Positions 9,201 to 16,772 of a stretch of DNA of 64,000 nucleotides are shown in pieces (the stretch's first letter is position 1; the number at the start of each line of letters is the position of its first letter). Under the pieces are notes generated by a model. That model was not told where the DNA came from and made no database searches. It was given only the letters and a program-made list of their open reading frames with translations. The translations under genes were made by a program, and so were the position numbers. Origin of the DNA: Oscillospiraceae bacterium. GTDB taxonomy: Bacteria; Bacillota; Clostridia; Oscillospirales; SIG627. Where the stretch lies: positions 1 through 64,000 of the forward strand of contig JAYFRN010000025.1 in assembly GCA_034925865.1 (NCBI GenBank), written 5' to 3'.

Positions 9201-10241
9201 AAGAAGGATGGCTCCGAATATACCGGAAACGATGCCCGTGCCGTCAAAGTAACGTTGAAAAACGGCAGAGTTGATTATTTGATGTATTCAGAGGACGGCG
9301 GAACGTATGAGGTCGACGGAAAATATGAATTCAAGGGCTTCTTTGCCATTGTGTCGGAATACCAGGGCGACGCAGTCACATATGTTATGGACGCCTCCGT
9401 CAACAATATCTCCATCGACAGGCTTACCGGAAAAGTCGCGGATTTTACATCTGAGCTGACAGATAAAAACTATCTGACGGCTTCTCTTGATTCGGATGTC
9501 GACCCGTCTGCGCTTGCAGGCAGATATGTATATGTTTCAACAATTTCAAAATCCGTAAACGGAGCGTATAAAATATTTTCCGCAGAAAAAAAAGACGGAA
9601 AATACGTGCTTGATGTCGGCGATATTACATTCGTAAGCTCATACAAGAGCGCTTCAGATATCAATTCCGGTTATAATTATTACTTTGCGAAGGACGCGTT
9701 GCTGTATATTCCTGTTCCGCTGATAAATGGCGATGCGAGCAAGCTTTATACAAATTCACTCATCGCTCAGAAGCCTCTGTTTTCGGCCTTGACCGCATCA
9801 CATTCCGTTCGAGCCGACGCGAAAGCCGGAGATTTTGCCGCATCACTTTACGCGGTACCGCTTACCGCCAACGAAGCATATGAGATACCCGAATATAAAA
9901 TTTCACTTACAGAAGGCGGCGATTCTGAATATTTCGAGCTGCGGGACGGAAAGCTCTATATGAAAGAGGATTGCGACACAGATAAAAAGGCATATGAGCT
10001 TGTATTCAATGTAGAAAGCGGAGACTGGTCCTCAGATTTCCCGTTGACGCTTAAAGTAATGTCAAAATCTCAATCAGGCAGCACAAAATATCCGACATTT
10101 TCACTCATTAATCTTGAAAAGGCGCCTGATAACAAACCTGGCGATTTACCGATATACGTATACGTTATCATCGGCGCGTTTGTGCTTGCCGCATTGTCTT
10201 CGGCTGTGATAATAAACGAAAAAAAGAAAAAATCAAAATAA
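6222..10241 (+). CDS. Large surface-anchored heparinase II/III-like protein
   Basis: About 1339 residues from ATG 6222, which has GAGGAG nearby and opens a signal peptide (KFLRAVSSLLAAAMCV...ASAAS); an upstream in-frame ATG would bury that signal. Residues ~107-138 hold two CPNCG knuckles, probably one zinc site. An alpha-helical N-terminal part (~150-560) precedes a heparinase II/III C-terminal-type domain whose core, GHGHLDNLNLELYAFG, is near residue 732, with SHNTVLVN further on. A C-terminal beta-rich region follows. It ends with a TM segment (about 1309-1331) and a Lys-rich tail. Family members cleave uronate polysaccharides by elimination; the substrate here is unknown. It heads a block with NagA and a sugar kinase, which suggests amino-sugar-containing glycans. 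It is much longer than typical lyases (600-900 residues). Confidence 0.8.
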   Translation: MQTRKFLRAVSSLLAAAMCVAFVPSFGTIGASAASAEPLKTRSTVYTAEKVANARENIEKYDWAKEEADQVIKTADTYVEKGLDFWWGLVTSQQLPRSYGVNQTFGCPNCGKEIDAYGNYPYVFDVLNEEWKMTCPNCGMKFPTNDFSAYYKSSLDENGNFIKGKGDSSLLKNTLYPEKGEKWGVDDGFGYVAPDGKKYTFIAHYNHFALWYANGIQEDILRMAAEKLSLAYVYTGEQKYADAAIVLLDRVADVYPDMSVRNQKVADGFLHSHGGGGTGKVVGCIWETVLVVPFLKAYDAVFNAFPSMSSEAMKLLSDKSGGKKSNYKDIMVNIEDNFVKRIFPAVKSGDIYGNTGMHQYALALAAVVIDDKTLTKQWLDFDFQSGTAASTGITGGNIYAGFVNSVDRDGFGNEAAPGYNNIWLNMYSDLAQLLKGYTINGTEISYDLYNLIKYKKMFYSMLNLIIMNKMTPCIGDSGNTGWCGIVANNTNLIPAYCVYKDEYLAQAIYLVNGNSTDGLVLSIFDKDPEALTGEIKGVIEKSGKLKSGSVNLAGYGFVALKNISEAKTEEPKKIEYPKSVKYDFSELKILNASLVTGVEKSGNGVTFTSSENQREITFCFYLDNAEAVYDLPVTLGKGNTSGKFDVYVDGRLIQSECDFKSKPSEVNAVYFKKTVSLAPGLHMLTFDSVAAGESICLVSFGAIRQSSDEGSGVAASINQETDLTVYYGRNTGHGHLDNLNLELYAFGMDLMPDLGYPEFADTTPHRMYWVMNTVSHNTVLVNDAPQDGSTIASDIKYFDDSELVKLISVDGAAAYSAASEYRRTSALIKVSDTESYAIDLFRVKGGNNHTYSFHPAEFMGDTIITGLNLTPQGGGTLAGKNVEWGTGTYSSGYQFLSDVRTDAAPTGSFSIDWSIKDTWGSATANDIHLKLSMLGALSSVNLAVGTPPRNKPGNPKALDYVLARRVASDSLFTAVIEPYSGASFVKSSELAVIKKDGSEYTGNDARAVKVTLKNGRVDYLMYSEDGGTYEVDGKYEFKGFFAIVSEYQGDAVTYVMDASVNNISIDRLTGKVADFTSELTDKNYLTASLDSDVDPSALAGRYVYVSTISKSVNGAYKIFSAEKKDGKYVLDVGDITFVSSYKSASDINSGYNYYFAKDALLYIPVPLINGDASKLYTNSLIAQKPLFSALTASHSVRADAKAGDFAASLYAVPLTANEAYEIPEYKISLTEGGDSEYFELRDGKLYMKEDCDTDKKAYELVFNVESGDWSSDFPLTLKVMSKSQSGSTKYPTFSLINLEKAPDNKPGDLPIYVYVIIGAFVLAALSSAVIINEKKKKSK

Positions 10242-10284
10242 AATATTAATATAATTCATAAAGCATCGCGGAGGAAATTATTAA

Positions 10285-11445
10285 ATGAAAGCGATAATCA
10301 ACGGCAAAATAGTTCTCAGAGACAGAATAGTAGGAGACAGCGCCGTCATATTCGACGAAAAGATCAAAGACATAATTCCAAATGAAAAGGCTCAGACGCT
10401 TGAGGGAATGGAGCAGCTTATTGACGCGGCCGGCAGATATGTCGCGCCCGGGCTGATAGATATCCATATCCACGGATATGACGGGATTGATGTCAGCGAT
10501 GGCAGCGAGGAAGGCGTCACGAAAATGGCGCAAGGTTTGCTTGCAAACGGTGTCACCGCGTTCTGCCCGACGACTATGACCGTTGCGAAGACGCAGATTG
10601 AAAAAGCTCTGTCTGTTATAAGAGCGCTGAAATTAAAAAGCACGCTTGGATACGACGTGTTCACAGGAGCGCAGATACTCGGCGCGAATGTTGAAGGACC
10701 GTTTATAAATCCCGAAAAGAAAGGCGCACAGGCAGAGGAATATATACTGAAGCCCGATGCCGCTTTTGTGAAACAGTATGCCGATGTTATCAAGCTGATC
10801 ACGATTGCACCGGAAATGGACGAAAATTTTGCGTGCATCAGAGAGCTCGCGCGAGACACAGGCATACTTTTAAGTATGGGACATACGGGCGCAAGCTATG
10901 ACGTTGCAATTGCGGCGGTAAAGGCCGGCATTTCTCATACCACGCATCTGTTCAACGCGATGACTCCTCTTATGCATCGCAATCCCGGAGTAGTCGGCGC
11001 GGCGCTTTCAACAGATGTTTCCGCAGAGCTGATATGTGATACGTTCCATATAAATCCGGGTCTTTATTCGATGGTAGAAAAGCTTAAGGGTGACAAGCTG
11101 ATATTGATAACCGACTGTATATCAGCCGGCGGGCTGTCCGACGGCGTGTATTCTCTGGGCGGACAAAAGACCATAGTAAAGGGCATTGAATGCAGACTTG
11201 AAGACGGAACCATAGCCGGAAGCGTCCTTAAGCTCAACAACGCCGTAAAAAACTTCAGACAATATACGGGGCTTCCGCTTTTCAAGGCAGTATGCGCCGC
11301 TTCCATAAATCCGGCTACCGCTATCGGAGTCGCGGATAAGAAGGGTTCGATCGAAAAGGAAAAAGACGCTGACATGATTATTGTCGACGAAGATATGTCC
11401 GTGTCAAAAACGCTTGTAAGAGGCAGTGTATATTTTGAAAATTAA
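10285..11445 (+). CDS. nagA: N-acetylglucosamine-6-phosphate deacetylase
   Basis: Removes acetate from GlcNAc-6-phosphate to give glucosamine-6-phosphate in the cytoplasm. The 386-residue length is typical. It belongs to the amidohydrolase superfamily: metal-site HxH in GLIDIHIHGYDG (about residue 60), metal-binding Glu in ANVEGPFINPEKKGA, His in SMGHTGASYD, His in THLFNAMTPLMHR, and the catalytic Asp in LITDCISAGG. The Shine-Dalgarno GGAGG precedes the ATG. It lies 43 bases after the heparinase-like gene and 15 before the ROK-type gene. Downstream deamination (nagB) is not in the window. Confidence 0.93.
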   Translation: MKAIINGKIVLRDRIVGDSAVIFDEKIKDIIPNEKAQTLEGMEQLIDAAGRYVAPGLIDIHIHGYDGIDVSDGSEEGVTKMAQGLLANGVTAFCPTTMTVAKTQIEKALSVIRALKLKSTLGYDVFTGAQILGANVEGPFINPEKKGAQAEEYILKPDAAFVKQYADVIKLITIAPEMDENFACIRELARDTGILLSMGHTGASYDVAIAAVKAGISHTTHLFNAMTPLMHRNPGVVGAALSTDVSAELICDTFHINPGLYSMVEKLKGDKLILITDCISAGGLSDGVYSLGGQKTIVKGIECRLEDGTIAGSVLKLNNAVKNFRQYTGLPLFKAVCAASINPATAIGVADKKGSIEKEKDADMIIVDEDMSVSKTLVRGSVYFEN

Positions 11446-11460
11446 TTTCGGAGGAAAAAA

Positions 11461-12834
11461 ATGAATCTCAAAGTTAAAGCGGTTCTGGACAAGGATTTCA
11501 GTCCGATGTCAGAAGTATACCGTGAATTCCAACAGAATGTTAAAAAATCAGGAAAGGGCGAAGCTCTTGTAATAGGCATTGTCAGAAATAAGGGTTATGT
11601 TTCCGCATTTCCGCTGACAGTATTTAAGGATGGCATAAGCGACGAGCTCAACTGTAAGGTCGTGGACCGAATGGTTAAATCTCTGTTGTGGGTGCGTGGC
11701 GGATATAAAATCGTTATTGCCGGGAGCAAGGTTATCGGCGATTATATAAAGGCCGCTTATTCGAAAGGCGGAAGCCGCGAATTCGATGTGAATTTCATGT
11801 CACGCGTATATGAGCGTCCCTTTGAAGTAGAAAACATCTGCATATGCGAAGCCCCTGCGACGGTGGAATCTGCGACCCCCGTGGGTCGCCATCTTGCCGG
11901 CTGCCGCATCGGCTTTGACGCGGGAGGAAGCGACAGAAAGGTTAGCGCTGTTATAGACGGAGACGCGGTGTTCTCCGAAGAAGTCGTATGGCATCCGAAG
12001 CTTCAGAGCGATCCAAAATATCATTTTGACGGTATTCGTGATTCAATGAAGACCGCCGCGAAGCATATGCCGCGTGTGGATGGCATAGGCGTTTCTACCG
12101 CCGGCGTATGTATTGACAACCGTATAATGGTCGCTTCGCTGTTCATAAAGGTTTCTGACGAGGATTTTGATAAATATGTAAAGAACATTTATCTCAATGT
12201 TGCCAAAGAGCTGGGCGACAATATTCCGATAGAGGTTGCGAATGACGGCGATGTAACTGCGCTTGCCGGTGCGATGGATCTCGACGACGACTGTGTCCTT
12301 GGAATCGCCATGGGTACAAGCGAGGCCGGCGGATATGTCGATGAAAACGGCAATATCACAGGATGGCTCAACGAGCTCGCGTTCGTACCGGTCGATTTCA
12401 ACGAAAACGCGATGACAGACGAATGGTCCGGCGATTACGGCTGCGGAGTTAAATATTTTTCGCAGGACGCCGTGATAAAGCTTGCGCCCGCCGCGGGGAT
12501 AGAGCTTGACGCTTCGTTTTCTCCGGCTGAAAAGCTCAAGGTGGTACAGGAGCTGATGAAAAACAAAGACGAAAGAGCACGCCGTATTTATGAAACGATC
12601 GGCGTATATTTCGGATATGAAGTCGCCTTTTACGCGCTCTTTTACAAGATTAAACACGTTCTTACCCTCGGCCGCGTGACAAGCGGAGACGGCGGAGTTA
12701 TTCTTCTCGAAAAAGCGAATGAAGTTTTAAAAACGGAATATCCGGAGCTTTATTCCTCCCTTGAGCTGAATATTCCCGATGAATCAAGCCGCCGTGTCGG
12801 TCAGTCGATAGCCGCCGCCAGCCTTCCGGAATAA
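11461..12834 (+). CDS. Atypical ROK-type sugar kinase
   Basis: 457 residues, longer than ordinary ROK kinases (~300). The first ~150 residues form an extra domain I do not recognise. The ASKHA kinase core begins at IGFDAGGSDRK (phosphate-1 loop, about residue 157), with GIGVSTAGVC, the catalytic-Asp region EVANDGDVTALAG, and the adenosine-side GIAMGTSEAGGY. The zinc motif CxCGxxGCxE of classic ROK proteins is absent; only a single Cys-Gly (YGCGVKYF) lies nearby. It probably phosphorylates a hexose or amino sugar released by the neighbouring enzymes and is translated with nagA (15-base gap, good GGAGG). The substrate is inferred from context only. Confidence 0.75.
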   Translation: MNLKVKAVLDKDFSPMSEVYREFQQNVKKSGKGEALVIGIVRNKGYVSAFPLTVFKDGISDELNCKVVDRMVKSLLWVRGGYKIVIAGSKVIGDYIKAAYSKGGSREFDVNFMSRVYERPFEVENICICEAPATVESATPVGRHLAGCRIGFDAGGSDRKVSAVIDGDAVFSEEVVWHPKLQSDPKYHFDGIRDSMKTAAKHMPRVDGIGVSTAGVCIDNRIMVASLFIKVSDEDFDKYVKNIYLNVAKELGDNIPIEVANDGDVTALAGAMDLDDDCVLGIAMGTSEAGGYVDENGNITGWLNELAFVPVDFNENAMTDEWSGDYGCGVKYFSQDAVIKLAPAAGIELDASFSPAEKLKVVQELMKNKDERARRIYETIGVYFGYEVAFYALFYKIKHVLTLGRVTSGDGGVILLEKANEVLKTEYPELYSSLELNIPDESSRRVGQSIAAASLPE

Positions 12835-12874
12835 TAATAATAAATTATAAATACGGCATACGGAGGAAACACAT

Positions 12875-13318
12875 ATGAAAAAAAGCATTTATGTAATTAT
12901 AATAATTGTATGCGCTGTTTTTTCCGTTGCGGCCATAACATATGCCGGTATCTCTGTATATCGCTCCAATCCGCAAAAAAAGATCAATATATCCGATATA
13001 GACAAGGCGTATATATGGGAAGGCGCCGAGGATAATTCGAATACGATGGAACTGACAAAAGCTCAGATTTACGAATTTGTTGAAACCTTCAACGCCTCGG
13101 ATTCATGGCAGCCGCTTTCGGCAGAATCGGTTCCGAATTTCGGCATAATAGTAAATTTTAAAAGCGGTACGCAGCTGCGCGTTAATGAAATAGCGAGCAA
13201 TATTTCCGTCAGGATTGGAAGGACAATACTCGGTCAGTATGTCGAATACGAGCTGCAGAGCCCGGATATGTGTGCTTTTATAATACGTCTGGTCACCGAA
13301 ATGTGCGGAGCCGAATAA
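12875..13318 (+). CDS. Small membrane-anchored protein of unknown function
   Basis: 147 residues with one N-terminal TM or uncleaved signal (about 4-27, IYVIIIIVCAVFSVAAITYAG) and an extracytoplasmic alpha/beta domain. The GGAGG before ATG 12875 is clear. No family recognised. It follows the ROK-type gene by 40 bases in the same direction and is probably on the same transcript. Confidence 0.7.
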   Translation: MKKSIYVIIIIVCAVFSVAAITYAGISVYRSNPQKKINISDIDKAYIWEGAEDNSNTMELTKAQIYEFVETFNASDSWQPLSAESVPNFGIIVNFKSGTQLRVNEIASNISVRIGRTILGQYVEYELQSPDMCAFIIRLVTEMCGAE

Positions 13319-13500
13319 AACACCCGGAAGTGGACGCAGACGAAGGGGATACGCGGCTTCTTTAAAAAGAAGCCTGGCAAGAAACTTCATATTAATAACA
13401 CGGCAACAATGTATACCCCGAAACATTTAATTATTGCCGTTTTATATCTGCAAAATAATATAATATTACAATTTCCAAAAGACGAAAGGAATATATTCCA

Positions 13501-14205
13501 ATGAGAGTTTTGTGTATCAGCGCGCATCCGGACGACATGGAAATCAACTGCGCCGGAACGCTGCTTAAATGCAAGGCAAGAGGAGACGAGGTCTTCGTAT
13601 GCCATATCAACAACGGAGATATGGGGCATTTTCAGATAATGCCTGAGGAACTCGGAAAAATGAGAATAGAGGAAGCACGCCGTTCATGCGAAATGGCAGG
13701 CTTCACCGCTCTTACCGCCAATATCGGCGACCTTGATTCCTATTATCAGGATAAAGAACAAAAAGATATAATAGTTGATATCATTCGTCAGGTCAATCCG
13801 GATTTTATAATCACGATGTCTCCCAACGATTACATGTGCGACCATACCGCGGCTTCACAGCTCGTGTTTGACGCTGCGTTCATGGCAAGCGTTCCCCATT
13901 ATGAAACAAAGCATCCCGCGACCGACAAGGTGGTTCCGATATTTTATATGGACAACGCATACGGCGTTGATTTCGTACCTACTGAATATGTCGATATCTC
14001 AGATGTATTTGATATGAAGATCAAAATGCTTCTCTGCCATCAAAGTCAGGCGAAATGGCTGATGGAGCATGACAATATCGATTACACGCGCAGTGTAAGA
14101 ATAATCAGCTCCTTCCGCGGTCTCCAGTGCGGCGTAGAATTCGCAGAGGGCTTTACCCAGTGCAAAACTGCGCTGAAGCTGCTTCCGAAGAGAATGCTTC
14201 CCTGA
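13501..14205 (+). CDS. PIG-L (LmbE) family zinc deacetylase
   Basis: A 234-residue Rossmann-like deacetylase of N-acetylglucosamine-type substrates. The zinc motif AHPDDME is at about residues 8-14 and the second ligand region, PNDYMCDHTAAS, near 120. Known members de-N-acetylate GlcNAc conjugates or small thiol precursors. The neighbourhood (nagA, kinase, heparinase-like protein) fits an amino-sugar substrate, but this is inference. It has no signal peptide and is therefore cytoplasmic. Confidence 0.88.
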   Translation: MRVLCISAHPDDMEINCAGTLLKCKARGDEVFVCHINNGDMGHFQIMPEELGKMRIEEARRSCEMAGFTALTANIGDLDSYYQDKEQKDIIVDIIRQVNPDFIITMSPNDYMCDHTAASQLVFDAAFMASVPHYETKHPATDKVVPIFYMDNAYGVDFVPTEYVDISDVFDMKIKMLLCHQSQAKWLMEHDNIDYTRSVRIISSFRGLQCGVEFAEGFTQCKTALKLLPKRMLP

Positions 14206-14259
14206 GCATTTATAAAAGAGAAACGCGATAAAAACTTTATACATGGGTAAAAATGCACA

Positions 14260-14303
14260 ATTGCCGTGACAGGCTGAATCAGCCTGTCACGGCAATGTTT
14301 TTT
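14260..14303 (+). terminator. Strong Rho-independent terminator
   Basis: A perfect 16-base stem (ATTGCCGTGACAGGCT / AGCCTGTCACGGCAAT), a short loop, then GTTTTTT. It ends the PIG-L gene transcript. Confidence 0.92.
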
Positions 14304-14412
14304 ATCGAAGGTTCTCAGTAAATCTAGTCTTGCGTAATTAACCGCATCACCTTATTCACCCATAAAGAAACATATGCATATTATAAGATGAAAAACCCGA
14401 AAGGAGTGTATT

Positions 14413-14952
14413 ATGTTTAAATCCAACAGGATCAGAGCAAAATGGAATGATGATGAATATCCGGATGAAAATCCTGTCAGAAAAATTGATTATGGTCCCG
14501 AGCCATATGTGACAAATATCGAGGAAGATACCGTACAGAACAAATATTTCAGGCGTGCGCTGTGGACGGGAGAGCATCTTCAGCTTACGCTAATGAGCAT
14601 ACCGGTAAACGGTGAAATAGGGCTGGAAATACATCCTGACACAGATCAATTTTTGCGGATAGAAGAAGGCACCGGCATAACAGTGATGGGCGATAAAGAA
14701 GACAATCTGCCGTTCAGAAAATGGGTATATCCCGGATATGCTGTTTTCATTCCGGCGGGAACCTGGCACAATCTTGTCAATATGGGCAGAACTCCAATTA
14801 AGCTATATTCAATTTACGCGCCTCCGCAGCATCCGAGAGGCACTGTGCATCGCACAAAGGAGGAAGCGGAAGAAGCCGAAAAAACAGCTTTCGAAATCAA
14901 CAAACAAAATATGGATGATGAAGTATCATATCCGAGATTCAACATGAAATAA
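14413..14952 (+). CDS. Cupin-domain protein
   Basis: 179 residues with one cupin barrel. Motif 1 is GLEIHPDTDQFLRIEEGTG (about residues 73-91) and motif 2 is FIPAGTWHN (about 115-123); together they supply His/Glu/His metal ligands. The tail is a charged helix rich in Glu and Lys. A good AAGGAG lies nine bases before the ATG. Cupins of this size are often sugar-modifying or binding proteins; no substrate can be named. Confidence 0.88.
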   Translation: MFKSNRIRAKWNDDEYPDENPVRKIDYGPEPYVTNIEEDTVQNKYFRRALWTGEHLQLTLMSIPVNGEIGLEIHPDTDQFLRIEEGTGITVMGDKEDNLPFRKWVYPGYAVFIPAGTWHNLVNMGRTPIKLYSIYAPPQHPRGTVHRTKEEAEEAEKTAFEINKQNMDDEVSYPRFNMK

Positions 14953-15006
14953 GGAAGTCGGATACATATGTAATCAGCATTATCTGCATTAACTCACGAA
15001 AGCAAA

Positions 15007-15038
15007 AGCAAGCCGTCCGAAATCGGACGGCTTGCTTC
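15007..15038. terminator. Bidirectional terminator between cupin and zinc-ribbon genes
   Basis: A perfect stem AAGCAAGCCGTCCGA / TCGGACGGCTTGCTT separates convergent genes. T-rich flanks are short on both strands. Confidence 0.75.
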
Positions 15039-15060
15039 TTGGCAACAATTCAGTAATTAA

Positions 15061-15339
15061 TTACTTGGATTCTTTGAGCGCTGCAAAGCAATCGCTGCAA
15101 TAAACAGGGCGATCGTTGCTGGGCTGGAACGGAACTTTCGCTTCCTTGCCGCATCTTGCGCACACGGTTGTGAACATTTCCTTCTGACCTTTTGCTGCGC
15201 CTTTTTTGCTGTCACGGCATACTTTGCATCTCTGGGGCTCGTTCTGGAATCCCTTTTCAGCATAGAATGCCTGTTCGCCAGCGGTAAAGATGAATTCTCT
15301 GCCGCAATCCTTGCATACCAATGTTTTGTCCTGATACAT
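15061..15339 (-). CDS. Zinc-ribbon protein with three CxxC-type pairs
   Basis: 92 residues with pairs of cysteines: CKDCG (residues ~9-13), CKVCRD (~38), CARCG (~61) and CSDC (~81). This matches the small probable zinc-ribbon proteins (zf-trcl type) common in Firmicutes, thought to bind zinc and perhaps nucleic acid. It has a GAGGTAA site upstream on the minus strand. Single gene, facing away from the sigma-factor promoter by ~170 bases. Confidence 0.8.
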   Translation of the reverse strand: MYQDKTLVCKDCGREFIFTAGEQAFYAEKGFQNEPQRCKVCRDSKKGAAKGQKEMFTTVCARCGKEAKVPFQPSNDRPVYCSDCFAALKESK

Positions 15340-15508
15340 GATTTTACCTCGCTTCGGTGTTGAAAAATATAATTTAGCCCACGGACGGACTTAAACCGAC
15401 ATCTGAAAACGCTTTGACTTAAGCTACACGGGCAGAATAAGAAAAGTTAATTATTTGACTATTTATATAAAAGAAGAAAAACGCAAATGACTGTAAGACA
15501 GATTGATA

Positions 15509-16141
15509 CTAATCAAATAACATCTTAAGCTTACTGCGGATGCGTGAAAGTGCGTTGTCAACACTTTTACGGGAAACGCCCAAAGCCGAGGCGATCTCGT
15601 CATAGCTCTTTTCAGTCAGAAAGAGCCGCAAAACCTCGTTTTCGTATCGGGATAGCAGCCCGTCGATTTTTTTGAACAGGAGCTCTGTGCTCTCTTTGTC
15701 CAAATAAAGGCTCTCCGGGGTCACCGAGTTATCGGGAAAAACAAAGGTATTATATAATTGCTCGTCTCCGGAGAAATCGTTATCCGGATCCGAAGGGGAA
15801 GAGGAATCTGGAATTTCAGCTGAGCCGCTGCGGACACTTTTTCGGTATGCGGAAATAACCGCGCGTTTCATACATAAATAAGAAAAAGTAGAAAATGAGG
15901 AATAATCGGGATTATACAGCATCACGGCTTTAAACAGAGCAATCAGTCCCTCTTGATAGAGATCGTCAAATTCGACTCCGGGACGTATAAGCCCCCTGAC
16001 TATACCGCAAAGCATTGCCTTATATCTTTCCGATATAAAACGAAAAGCATCCTGATCCGATCCGCGAGCTCTGTATATCAAGGAGAGAATATCTCCGTCT
16101 TCTCCGGCCGCATGTGGATCGTGAACTGATCTGTCATTCAT
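15509..16141 (-). CDS. Sigma-70 family factor, SigH-like
   Basis: 210 residues. Region 2 (about 20-95) contains the core-binding motif FDDLYQEGLIALFKAVMLYNP, followed by the -10 recognition helix FSTFSYLCMKRAVISAYRK. Region 4 (about 150-205) has the helix-turn-helix KSYDEIASALGVSRKSVDNALSRIRSKL. Between them is a ~50-residue acidic/Ser-rich linker. Layout and length resemble Spo0H/SigH, which directs stationary-phase and sporulation genes in Clostridia and Bacilli. No anti-sigma gene is adjacent. Its own promoter is a good housekeeping sequence. Confidence 0.85.
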   Translation of the reverse strand: MNDRSVHDPHAAGEDGDILSLIYRARGSDQDAFRFISERYKAMLCGIVRGLIRPGVEFDDLYQEGLIALFKAVMLYNPDYSSFSTFSYLCMKRAVISAYRKSVRSGSAEIPDSSSPSDPDNDFSGDEQLYNTFVFPDNSVTPESLYLDKESTELLFKKIDGLLSRYENEVLRLFLTEKSYDEIASALGVSRKSVDNALSRIRSKLKMLFD

Positions 16142-16176
16142 GAGGACTCTTTTACTCCCATACAGATACGCATATG

Positions 16177-16204
16177 ATTATAACATTATAATACCAAATG
16201 TCAA
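16177..16204 (-). promoter_or_regulatory. Sigma-A promoter of the sigma-factor gene
   Basis: On the minus strand, TTGACA (16204-16199) and TATAAT (16182-16177) with a 16-base spacer, 36 bases before the start codon. Confidence 0.78.
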
Positions 16205-16570
16205 GTCTTTTTGAGGAAATTTTAAAATTATTTTTGCGAAATTTTTAATTATTTGTCGAAACCCATAATATAAGTCTTTATTATTATTGATATTATTATG
16301 CCGTTTTATTAAATCCATATTTTGTGTGTGAAAACATTTAAGAATAATCACAAAAGAAAATAGTTATATTTAAATAGAAAAAGTTATCGGCAATGCATGA
16401 TATTAAAAAATTAAAATTAACTTATAAACTCCCGATTTTAGAATTCAAGATAAATATAAAAGTATAGATGCTTCTGCATGAATTTGAAGCCCGGTATATA
16501 TTGAAAGTTATGTGAAAAACGCATGCTGCCATGCGGCTATAGTTTTAATACCAAAGAGATAATAGCTATA
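16205..16570. other. AT-rich spacer, no gene seen
   Basis: A very AT-rich stretch between the sigma-factor promoter and the MITE-like element. Only short chance frames and a small hairpin (CGCATG / CATGCG near 16520) are visible. Confidence 0.5.
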
Positions 16571-16688
16571 GGGAACCTCTAAATATTCAATAACTCAAAA
16601 TTACATCTCTTGTTTTCTTTTATTATCTCTACTTTTCTCGTTTTTTTGAGAGTGGAACAATAGCAAAAATGAGTTCTTAGAGGTTACC
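16571..16688. mobile_element. MITE-like element with terminal inverted repeats
   Basis: A 118-base AT-rich element. Its ends match as inverted repeats over ~13 bases (GGGAACCTCTAA at the left; GGTAACCTCTAA on the opposite strand at the right). TATA flanks both sides (16567-16570 and 16689-16692), as expected of a target duplication. There is no coding capacity. A TA or TATA target would suit mobilisation by an IS630/mariner-like or IS1182-like transposase in trans; none is in the window. Confidence 0.65.
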
Positions 16689-16708
16689 TATATGAATGAT
16701 AGCCGAGA

Positions 16709-16734
16709 CGCCGCCGCGTTGAAATGCGGCGGCG
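16709..16734 (-). terminator. GC-rich hairpin downstream of htpG
   Basis: A perfect nine-base stem (CGCCGCCGC / GCGGCGGCG) with an eight-base loop, ~40 bases after the htpG stop. There is no T tract on the minus strand, so it may act as a transcript-end stabiliser or a weak terminator. Confidence 0.5.
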
Positions 16735-16772
16735 CCGGTTCTTACATTGAATTATCTCTTTCGAGATAAAAT

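Noticed and set aside
12043-12657. 204-residue minus-strand frame inside the ROK-type kinase gene
   Set aside because: It is antisense to a clearly conserved kinase core, with no start signal or recognisable domain; it is a codon-bias shadow.
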